Positions 56,051 to 64,000 of a stretch of DNA of 64,000 nucleotides are shown in pieces. Below the pieces are notes generated by a model. The model was not told the DNA's origin. It did not search any database and was given only the letters and a program-made list of their open reading frames with translations. Origin of the DNA: Umbilicaria muhlenbergii (Eukaryota; Ascomycota; Lecanoromycetes; Umbilicariales; Umbilicariaceae); contig KK106982.1 in assembly GCA_000611775.1 (NCBI GenBank), positions 4,224,996 through 4,288,995 of the forward strand, given 5' to 3'. The position numbers and the translations under genes were made by a program. Each line of letters begins with the position of its first letter. The first letter of the stretch is position 1.

Positions 56051-56903
56051 ATGATCTGCCCGCGCTGCCTCCACCGCCTCACCACCACCTCCCTCCGCTC
56101 CCTCCGCCCCCTCTCCACCAGCGCCCGCCTCCTGACCCCCGCCTCCACAGCCCCCGACCACAGCGCGCAAACCACCCCCCGCGGCCCCCCCACAGGCACG
56201 CACGAAGGCCCACCAGCCGCAACCTCCACCTCAGCCGCGCAGCCATGTTCAACACCGCTCACACCCTCACCACCGGGCGACGCATCTTCCTCCCCCCCCG
56301 CCGAAGCAGCCGCGCCTCGGAGTTCCGTACCAGCAGGCACGGTCCTAAAAGGGCTGGGCTACGTAAAGGGAAATGAAGGGCCGGTTGCGAAAGAAGACTC
56401 CGAGTATCCGGAGTGGCTATGGGGGTTGCTGAGTGAGAAGGGGGGGAAGGGGGAGAGTAAAGAGGGGGAAAGGGGGGGTGAGGAGGGGGACATGTATTGT
56501 ATGTTGTCCTATCAACGTTGCCATAGTCCTTCCATCGATCCCACCATCTAGCTTTTCACATCCCCCTTCAAATCCCCTCTACCTTCCCCACCTTCCCACC
56601 TCCCCCCTTCCCCACCTTCCCACCTCCCCCCTTCCCCAAACCCAACTAACCCACCCCCTTCTCACAGCAAAATCCAAAAAACAGCGCCGCCTCGCCAACA
56701 AGCGCGCCGCCGCCCTCGCCGGCTCTCGCCCCACACAGCGCAAAATCCCACTCGAGCAGCAATCGATCGACTTGCCGGCTGGAGACGGGACGGTAGCGGG
56801 GGCGATAGCGGCGTTGGATGCGAGAGAGGAGGTTAGGGGGGCGATGAGGAGGGGGAGGAGGAAGGGGATCAAGGAGAGTAATTATTTGAAGGCGATGAGG
56901 TAG
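56051..56903 (+). CDS. mrpl37: Mitochondrial large-subunit ribosomal protein mL54 (yeast Mrpl37)
   Basis: Two exons, 56051-56498 and 56668-56903 (169-bp intron GTATGT...CACAG), 227 aa. N-terminal basic, Ser-rich mitochondrial presequence (MICPRCLHRLTTTSLRSL) and a Pro/Ala/Ser linker, then the mL54 core: SSVPAGTVLKGLGYVKG, EYPEWLWGLLSE, and across the splice site SKSKKQRRLANKRAAA and KIPLEQQSIDLPAG, ending with KGIKESNYLKAMR. It is a structural protein of the mitoribosome large subunit. A poly-Gly/Lys/Glu stretch (GGKGESKEGERGGEEG) is inserted before the intron, longer than I expect for the family. The intron carries a short tandem repeat. Confidence 0.88.
56586..56637 (+). repeat. Tandem duplication inside the mL54 intron
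   Basis: Two copies of a 23-24-base C/T-rich unit (CCCCACCTTCCCACCTCCCC plus a CCTT end) directly in tandem. It lengthens the intron polypyrimidine tract; likely replication slippage. Confidence 0.8.
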
Positions 56904-57308
56904 GGTGGGGTGGCGTGGGGATGGGGGATGGGAGATGGGTGATAGAGAATGGGGCGGGGGCTTGTGTATAAGAGTTTGCGGTGTAGATACTCCTTGATAC
57001 TGTGGCTGGTAGGTAGGCGTGGTAGATAATCCGTGCCTACTTGTAAGAGTAGTGAACCCAAGTCAAGAATAGAGAGGAACCAGCCAGCAAACGCATGTAT
57101 ACATCAAGTGACAGTCAGTCTTCAGCCGAGGCCCCTCTCAATACTGGAGCTGTGAAAGTGATACACTGAAAACATTTGAAGTGTATCTTGTAGGGGTTCT
57201 TGCTTCTATCTTTTGCATTAATCAATCCTCAAATCCTGTTTTGAACGTGACAACTGCCGCTTACATTGTTGTCGGTTTGATTTTTGCCTAGTCCTACAGT
57301 GAAGGAAA
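56904..57308. other. Intergenic between mL54 and the OPT 3' duplication
   Basis: About 400 bp, G-rich next to the mL54 stop, then A/T-richer. No gene seen. Confidence 0.35.
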
Positions 57309-57814
57309 TTCATTATATCGGTATCCGAAACCTAGTACCACGCCACCTTTCGTAAGGGTCATGACAGTCAAAGACAAATACTTCCCCCGACATATACCCC
57401 ACTGGTCATCGTGGATGAGCCCCAGCATTTCCCTACCACGTCCTGGGCCCAAAACATCCACCCGGCGCCATCGTCTTCTGAACCGCGGTATCCAAATAAT
57501 CCATCGTATGATCAGGAGCCGTATTCCCGCACCAATTCGGCGGCGACTGAATCATCAGATCGTTACATCAGTATCAGAAAGCCCCTCCTCCCACGCCGCC
57601 TTCCGTAAAGATCGTGACACCCAAGGCAAATAAGTTCCCCGCCAGTTGCCCCACTGATCCTCGTCGACGAGTCCCCGCCATTTCCCTACCACTTCCGGGG
57701 CCCAAAATACTCTCCCGGCGCCACCGTGTTCTGAATGGCGGTACCCAAGGAATCCATCGTATTGGCAGGCGCCGTATTCCCCCACCAATTCGGCGGCGAC
57801 TGATTCGTCAGATC
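57309..57814 (-). repeat. 253-bp tandem duplication of the OPT gene's 3' end
   Basis: Bases 57562-57814 (last 43 codons of the OPT gene, its stop and early 3' UTR) are repeated head-to-tail at about 57309-57561. On the minus strand both begin GATCTGA, and the offset is 253 bp. The outer copy still reads in frame as a diverged version: QSPPNWCGNTAPDHTM against QSPPNWWGNTAPANTM, and PGGCFGPRTW-stop against PGEYFGPRKW-stop. Identity looks near 80% by eye, so it is not recent. The outer copy is beyond the active stop codon and would be 3' UTR or untranscribed. Confidence 0.88.
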
Positions 57815-60326
57815 CAAACACAAGAAAATAACAATGGTCGAAATAGCGAGTCCGATATCCAGACCGGCCGAAGTGAGGTAATTAAACCGCATCCACCAGC
57901 CCCGGTACTTGTTCATGATGTACTTGTTGAAAATATACCCGATGATCCCCCAAGAAAGATAATTGAGCGGGGTAGCCGGGGGGATGGAACCCGTGCCGCC
58001 GAAAATAAGCGGCGCGGAGAGGTAGCGGATGTTCGTCTTGGGGAACATGCGGGCGCCGACATAGATGACGACGGGGAGGAGGGCGCCGACGAGCCAGAAC
58101 CACAAGAGGCCGCTGTATATGTTACCCGGGGAGAAAATACGCTGGGGGCCGATGAGGCCCCAGATGACGGAGGCGTTGAAGAAGACGCGGCCGTTGGGGC
58201 AGCTGTAGTGGTTAACTTGCGTTTGGGTGCAGACGTCGCTGATGCTGCCGAGGGCCCATTCGAAGACAGCGACTTGAACGAAGCAAGACCAGACGGTCGC
58301 GATCACTTGGCTGCTGAACATGACTCGTGGGGGGACTTTCATGTAGTGGCCGAGTTTGAGATCTTGGACGAAAGCTAGGGCTTGGTTCATGGTGATGTAG
58401 CCGTAGGTTTTGAATAGCATCATAGCCAAGGGCCGGCCGGGTTGTGCGTATCCCACCACAAATTCTACCAATTCGTTAAAAAGGCTCATGACTCAGTCGA
58501 GGTAGTTTTACTCACCAGTTAATACGTTGAGACCCAGCTGGATGTTGGTAGTGGCTTGGATCATACCAATGGGGACAGCCCATACCAAGGAAATGACAAG
58601 AGCGACGAAGAAAGCCCACCAGGAGAGGTGGGTGTCGTAAGCATATATGGCGGCGAGAGAGAGCCCAATCATGGACACCATAACGGCCAGATACCACCAG
58701 TTAGGAGCCTCTTTGTACTTCCTCATCATACGAGTGTGAACGTCCTCGTCGTCGGTCCTTGTAGCCTTCCATCTTTCATAGAGTTCGGGACCATGAAATA
58801 GAGCTGTATGAACGATGACTGCAGCAATCGCGGCGAAAGAAAGCCCGTAACAGAGCGAGAATGTGGTGGACAAGAACAAAGGCGAATATGACTCGTAAGC
58901 GGCCATATCAAGAGTATATTCGGGAGTCAAAATTCTGGAGACATTGTAGTGCGCACCTGTATTGTCGTACGAGTTGGAATCGCTGATTGGTAAGTATGAG
59001 CCAGACCAATGGTTGGTATAATGTAAACCAAGCGTTGTAATCCAGAAGAAGATAACCATGCCAATCAGAGTGTTGGCGATAGCGTGCCATGGTGAAACCA
59101 GCGGACTTAGAATATACCCGGTAACTTGTGTCCAGTCGAAAGTTATTGGGATAAGGGATAGGCCAGTCCATCCACCAAAAAGCTGATTGACTATAACACT
59201 GTTGGGCCGAATGAAAGTTGGGAAGGCGAAAACACTGAGAAATGTAGCAATCCAGCCGGGAAACCAATACCAGACAAACGAACCGACGAAGACGTAGAAA
59301 AAGTAACGATAACGCGAGATAGACCACCCGTGTGTTTTGGTCGCGTCTGTCTTTGATTTGTCGTGCAAGGCATAGAACAGCGATGTATTGACCAAGTCCC
59401 ACGGCCAGATCATAGCCGCTGGTCACATATTAGCACCTGATACGCAGGACAAATTCCGGGTATCATTTACCTGGCCAGACAAGGTATTTGCGTAACATGC
59501 CTGCAATCCCATATCCGATACATTGGGTAGAGATGGTCACGAGCAGTTCGAAGCCCCATCCAAAGTTTTGCCCATAGAAAGCGCGCTGCGCGATCAAGAT
59601 ATCGGTGGCGTATGCAGCACCACTACCAAAAGTACAGTTGGCCATGACAACAATAACGGTGTGCTCCTTGACGTTGAATGGTCCAGGATTCAAGCTGAAA
59701 GTTTTTCCAAAAAGCCTGAACTTCCGGGATGGCATCACCACCTGCCACGCATACCCGATAGGATAGGCCACCAACTGAGCGACCAGCGAAGAGATGATAA
59801 GCTGAGGCGCGCGCATGGAGAACAGCATGTTCAAGGCGGAGCCAACGGTCGTTAACAACATGCCAATGACCCACATGCGAATGGTATTGGCAGGGAGATC
59901 TTCATCATACTGCACGTAACAGGTCAGTCATGCGTGAGTATCGAATATGGAACGGATGTTTCTTACGTTGCGGACAGCTGCGCGTACTTGGGGATATGGA
60001 GAGTTCTCGGTCAACGCATCCACCAAGTTGAGCTCCTGCTGGATGTCGTGGGCATCTGTGGCATTCTCAATTCCTGCCAGGGTCTCGGCAGGAAGATTGG
60101 GATCCCATCTATGCTTCTTCCTGAGGGCTTTCAATTGGGCGTTTGCCTCCAGCTCGTTCTCCGGGGCCTTGAGTTCGACTCCAGATGAGATGGCCGGGTC
60201 CTTTTCGATAACATCTTCATTCGACCCGGAGCCCGAGTCGCGTGACCGGGCGACCAGAGCAGGAACCTCGGTGGCGTTGGCGGTCTTCGTCCTGGCGAAA
60301 CCAAAACGCTTAGCAAGAGAAGCCAT
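57686..60326 (-). CDS. Oligopeptide transporter, OPT family
   Basis: Four exons: 60326-59967, 59909-59471, 59418-58516, 58464-57686 (introns 57, 52 and 51 bp), 826 aa. Cytosolic N-terminus of about 130 residues, then about 14-16 hydrophobic helices. The OPT signature NPGPFNVKEH is at 194-203; also seen are KYLVWP followed across the splice by AAMIWPWDLVN, and GYITMNQALAFVQDLKLGHYMKVPPR, all typical of the peptide-transporter clade rather than the yellow-stripe clade. Such proteins use the proton gradient to import tetra/pentapeptides or glutathione across the plasma membrane. The substrate cannot be told from sequence. The last 43 codons are duplicated just downstream. Intact. Confidence 0.93.
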
Positions 60327-61291
60327 CCTCGCTGAACTTTTTAATCTCCTAGGAATGACCTAGACAGAGAGGTTATATGCGGGACTGCGTGGGTGGGTGA
60401 ATGGTGTACTTATAGGGTCGGAAACCCTTGGCAGATCCATATAGCACATCCCCTTATGCGCAGGCACCTTACTGCAGGGCCAACGTGGAATAGAAGTCAA
60501 TCAGCTTATCATAATACCAATATCAAGCTCTTACAACGTACGCAAGCGGCTGAGAGTGAACTGTGTGCTGGGTGTGGCCAGTGACCACAAGGCAAGCTCG
60601 GGTGGCACATCCAATGCCCTAAAGTCATTGGCTCAGGCTTGATGTGAGGGGGTATCTGCATATCCAACCGGATAGGCCGTCCTTGAGCAGATGCAATATA
60701 GATCATGCTAACGGTCCTTCTCCATGGTCCTTTATGCGTCCTGCCTTGTTTGGCCTGAGGTCCGAAGGCAAGATGCATTCTCGGTTGATCTTCAAATGGA
60801 ATGGACGTATGGTTATGTGCTTTTCTCCAGATAAGGCTACTGGCATGTTGCACCTTCCGGCATTCAGTGCACCTTCTACGTAGATGGTGTTTAAATCCTT
60901 CGGGTCCTTCCCGAAAGAAGGGTTCAGCCGCCATAGTTGACTTCGGCCGCCATCCTAAGCGCTTGGCCTGCGACAACGAGTCCCAAAGTCGACACAGTGC
61001 TCCGTGTCCATGCGCTCGTGATCGGCGCGATTCCTGCGAGCATCGGCCTACCTATTCAGTAAGTATGGCAAACAGAGTACGTGCGAAGAGTGCATACAGT
61101 TCAAAAGTACGACGGGGAGTGGGAGTGGAGGGGGAGATAACGCAGTGGTTTGAGGAGTCCTGGATACGGGCGAAGCTTCCGTCCTTACACTTACCGAAGA
61201 GCCTATGTCCGACCTAAGGCAAAGTTGTGGCACAACATCAATGGACCAGATGCTTGTCCTAAGCTGCAGATATCTTGATGATAAGGAGGAC
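60327..61291. other. OPT upstream region
   Basis: 965 bp. A minus-strand frame (60509-60976) has Cys and His but no recognisable domain and overlaps plus-strand frames, so it is not called. Should contain the OPT promoter. Confidence 0.35.
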
Positions 61292-61954
61292 TTATCTCTG
61301 ATAACGGGCGACTCCTCGATGATTAGCGATAGGATCATCTGGAACATATTTATCACTTTGTACATCTTTTACAAGTATCAAATTCTGAGTATCCATCACT
61401 GGCTCTGCAACTACCACATCTCCCTCTATAGCCTTTAACTCCTCAAGCTTTATGCCTTTTAGATCCGGCTCTCCGAGCTTGATCACCAACTCCTCCAGCT
61501 TTGTTGGCGCCAGGACCGCCCAGACGTCGTCGCTGAGCTCGTTCCACAGGTAGTACTTGCCCTCAGGACCCTCAAGCAGGACCGAGGGGCAGCCGCCTGT
61601 ATCGGCGAGCAGAGCGTTAAAGGTCAACGAGTCCTTGAGGCCATAGGAGGATTTTGGGAAGCATTCGGAGCTTCGTTTGAGGTAGGCAGGGTCAGCGGAC
61701 CAGCCTTTAGGAATGAGAGAAGGAGAGATTTTCTGCGACTTGTTACTCATTAGCCCGCTCTTGGGGTTTTTGTTGACTGGAAGGGGGGGCAGGAAGGTTA
61801 CCTTGGAGCTCATAATGCTGCCAGTGAGTATGGGTGATTTGCAAGCGAGTGAGCTTGAAAAGCGCCAAGGTTGATAGGTTGATGGACGGAGGGTGGAATG
61901 AGAGGTTAGGGACTGCTTGCTGCAGATGCGGCATAGGAGGGAGCGACTGAACAT
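61292..61954 (-). CDS. Unknown protein, possibly mitochondrial
   Basis: 220 aa from ATG 61954; the open frame reaches back only to a TTG three codons upstream. The first 45 residues are basic, Ser/Arg/Leu-rich and lack acidic residues (MFSRSLLCRICSKQSLTSHS), as in mitochondrial presequences. An internal ATG at about 61810 (MSSKVTFLPPLP) could be an alternative start. The body is well-structured-looking: WSADPAYLKRSSECFPKSS, NALLADTGGCPSVLLEGPEG, YYLWNELSDDVWAVL, followed by a charged C-terminus. Codon use is balanced and no frame on the other strand competes over the whole length, which supports a real gene. I do not recognise the family. Confidence 0.6.
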   Translation of the reverse strand: MFSRSLLCRICSKQSLTSHSTLRPSTYQPWRFSSSLACKSPILTGSIMSSKVTFLPPLPVNKNPKSGLMSNKSQKISPSLIPKGWSADPAYLKRSSECFPKSSYGLKDSLTFNALLADTGGCPSVLLEGPEGKYYLWNELSDDVWAVLAPTKLEELVIKLGEPDLKGIKLEELKAIEGDVVVAEPVMDTQNLILVKDVQSDKYVPDDPIANHRGVARYQR

Positions 61955-62352
61955 GGTGAGCAACCCATCAGAAGGACCAGAATGTAATTCGGCCCCAGCT
62001 GCTCACGTGGCACAACAATCCCATTACTTTCTACTCAGACCACGATGTACTGGGCTACTTTTTTTCCATGGCAGTGGCCCCCGTACTGGCTGAGCGAGCT
62101 GTGACTATGCCAGAGATCCAAGCTTGGCTAGCTCTCTTCTGCAAATGGATGTACGTCCTCCAAGGGGATCCGGCCGGAGCGCCACGCTCCGGTCATGTGG
62201 CATACTCTGCTTTTCCTCCGAAATATATTCTTTTCTCGCCGAGCCCTCCACCCGTTGTCGCTTTGAGTGCGTCTATTCCTAGTGGTGGCCTAGTCAAGAG
62301 TTTATACAAAACTCCGGTACAGCAACTACGATACGATCAGCTAGTCAACACT
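61955..62352. other. Region between the unknown gene and the MULE-like MITE
   Basis: A plus-strand open frame (62068-62364) runs into the transposon's terminal repeat and has no recognisable features; it may be chance or the stub of a gene disrupted by the insertion. Not called as CDS. Confidence 0.3.
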
Positions 62353-63204
62353 GGGTCCTCGTAAAATGACACCCCATTTTCTTAGAATGACACCCCAATT
62401 TAATACATTGACACCCCCTTTTTTAATACATTGACACCCCCTCTAATCAGGTAATTCTAACGTGACTAGCTAGCTATATTGAGTATAATTAAACACGTAT
62501 GACACGTAAAAAGGATTTTTCAACGCGTGACTACTCTTATACACCCCTGAAGCTCAACTTACACCTCAATATCCTACGCCTCAATCCTCTCTCAGTTTGC
62601 TGACTTTGCCTCTATAGCCAACCGTCTCGGTGATATAAGATCTCAGAGGCAGCAAGGGCAGTGAGGGCAGTGAGCTCAGAGGGCTCCTTCTTATCAGAGG
62701 GTCTCAGAAGGCCTGATGAGGACAGCTTGTCAGTCAGTAGATCTCTGGCCTAGATGCACGCCGCCAAGCCAGTGATCCACTGCATGGCAGGCTGAGCAGG
62801 ATTGAGCAGCAGTTCATTGATTGAGGCCGCCCCAGATTTTTGATAGGAGGGGTGATGTAGTGATGTTGACAGCAGCAGCGATGAGCCAGCTGTTATAGGG
62901 GGGTGAGGCACTGACGGCGGTGACGGCGACGGCGAGGTGAGGGCAGTGAGGTGGGGGCGGCAGCGGCAAGGTGAAGGGGTGATGACATTCCCCTGTCAAT
63001 GTTAACTACATCTCTATAAATTGAGCATGAAAAATGCGTGAAGACAAGCGTTCAAAAGCACTTGAAAGCACGCCTTGATATCTGGAAGATAAAAACACGA
63101 ATTCTTGAAATAATTGCCCGATTAGGCTAGCGTAGAGGGGGTGTCAATGTATCAAAAAAGGGGGTGTCAATGTATTAAGGGGGGGTGTCATTTTACGAGG
63201 ACCC
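62353..63204. mobile_element. MULE-like MITE with 9-bp target-site duplication
   Basis: 852 bp. Terminal inverted repeats of at least 23 bp are perfect, starting GGGTCCTCGTAAAATGACAC, and the imperfect inverted similarity continues through repeated ATTGACACCCCC-type motifs (four on the left within 90 bp, three inverted on the right), giving composite ends of about 100 bp. The element is flanked by perfect 9-bp direct repeats GTCAACACT (62344-62352 and 63205-63213). A 9-bp duplication fits the Mutator superfamily. No transposase is present, so it is non-autonomous; the interior is G-skewed simple-looking DNA. Perfect duplication and repeats suggest a fairly recent insertion. Confidence 0.88.
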
Positions 63205-64000
63205 GTCAACACTTTCGGCGATTTCACTTCTCAAATCCATAACCACGATCCTTCCGCAATGGTTTGGGGTAGCGGCGCCAAAACTTCTTTGGTTAGGCCA
63301 GATGGACAACACTTCGGGCATTGCGCCGAGACAATTTCTTGGATTCTCTTGAGGTAAGGTCTCCGAGTGAGAACTCGTACGAGGTACAAGCAGACCACGC
63401 TAATTTCACTAATCAACCAAAGCCAGAGCGGCAAGACCCTGGGCGGCATGACCTTAAAGGCTCGAGAGGTCGCATTGCCTCAGACACTCAGACCCCCCTG
63501 CCTCGGCTATAACTAGCCGTGCACTAATGCCCTTTGGGATTAGCTACAAATGCTGACTGTGTGCATTTTCCTATGGAGAAAAGCTATCCGATCAGGTTAG
63601 CTCCATGGTTTTGCCATGGTGGCGCGCGCTAGCAAGCCTTTTCGGAATGGGTCTGAGTTAACTGAGGCAAGCGCCAACTGCAAATATTTGCTTGAGAAAA
63701 TCATGAAGGGAGACCCAAGGAATTTCCCCACATCATCATAGAATACATAAGCCTTCTTTTTGATCATGATTTGCAATAAGTTCATCAAGTTAAAATCTCA
63801 TCAGCTAACTAGTTATCACATGCAAGTAGATGTACAATATCATCTTAATCCTGGATCTGAGCGTCATGTTTTCAACCTCGTAACCACTAATACGGTCATC
63901 AGATACGTGTAGAAATCATCAACTTCTGTTGCATACACGTTAATAAATTATTTGTCGAGATTAGGGAAGCTCAGAATATTACTCTCTCCCTTGAAGCCAC
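63205..64000. other. Right end of window
   Basis: About 800 bp, becoming A/T-rich after 63.75 kb. Open frames are short and overlapping. No gene or RNA recognised. Confidence 0.35.

Noticed and set aside
60509-60976. 155-aa Cys/His-containing minus-strand frame
   Set aside because: No recognisable motif spacing; overlapped by plus-strand frames of similar quality.
62068-62364. 98-aa open frame next to the MULE-like MITE
   Set aside because: Runs into the transposon end, has no domain or signal and no clear start context; may be a stub of a disrupted gene but cannot be supported.
1-64000. CRISPR arrays, operons, riboswitches, rRNA genes
   Set aside because: Sequence is eukaryotic with spliced genes; no regularly spaced repeats, rRNA cores or bacterial signals were seen.

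Overview
The window is nuclear DNA of a filamentous ascomycete (Pezizomycotina). The genes carry short GT-AG introns (about 42-153 bp) with CTAAC/CTGAC-like branch sites. Recognisable fungal families include a CYP53 benzoate hydroxylase, a sedolisin protease, GT34 and GT57 glycosyltransferases, a fungal-type NACHT NLR, a PIR-like wall protein and an OPT transporter. Retroelement fossils show transition-only decay. Nothing bacterial, viral or CRISPR-like was seen. The species cannot be named from the sequence.

Layout. 1-7.8 kb is a repeat island: a decayed Ty1/Copia element with both LTRs (13-5590) sits inside a decayed Ty3/Gypsy chromovirus fragment (to about 7147), followed by a third retroelement remnant. 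8.2-12.1 kb holds a decayed CYP52-type P450 (+) that runs into an 859-base N gap, then an intact four-exon CYP53 gene (-). 12.9-16.8 kb is a single-exon gene for a 1302-aa single-pass membrane protein (-), and 18.1-19.7 kb is a Mnn10-like mannosyltransferase (-). 19.7-27.4 kb is gene-poor and contains a tRNA-Gly-like relic and two surface-protein genes (PIR/GPI-type and single-pass Ser/Thr-rich). 27.4-36 kb is a housekeeping block: sedolisin (+), NUS1 (-), SEC10 (+), RanGAP/RNA1 (+). 36.3-44.9 kb has a seven-exon NLR (-) and an eight-exon AAA+ ATPase (+) transcribed away from each other, with a 432-bp pogo/Fot1-derived MITE between them. 45.5-50.7 kb holds COX17 (+), ALG6 (-) and a nucleolin/NSR1-like gene (+). 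52.1-53.2 kb is a truncated gene interrupted by a 519-base N gap; the right edge of this gap carries a near-perfect Tn5/Nextera mosaic-end sequence, so the join is suspect. 54.6-61.9 kb holds a small secreted repeat protein, mitochondrial ribosomal protein mL54, an OPT transporter whose 3' end has been tandemly duplicated, and an unknown, possibly mitochondrial protein. 62.35-63.2 kb is an 852-bp MULE-like MITE with a perfect 9-bp target duplication.

How the genes relate. There is no operon-like logic. Several genes serve the secretory and glycosylation route: NUS1 (dolichol synthesis), ALG6 (lipid-linked oligosaccharide glucosylation), Mnn10 (Golgi mannan), SEC10 (exocytosis), and the wall/surface and secreted proteins are their likely clients. 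CYP53 and the dead CYP52 suggest use of aromatic and alkane-type substrates. Exon boundaries were set by hand from splice signals, frame continuity and remembered family sequence. I ran no alignment. The best candidates for something little described are the small secreted Cys/Pro repeat protein with basic unit boundaries (54644-55015), the NLR/AAA+ head-to-head pair split by a MITE, and the GTGGGY cluster upstream of the nucleolin gene.
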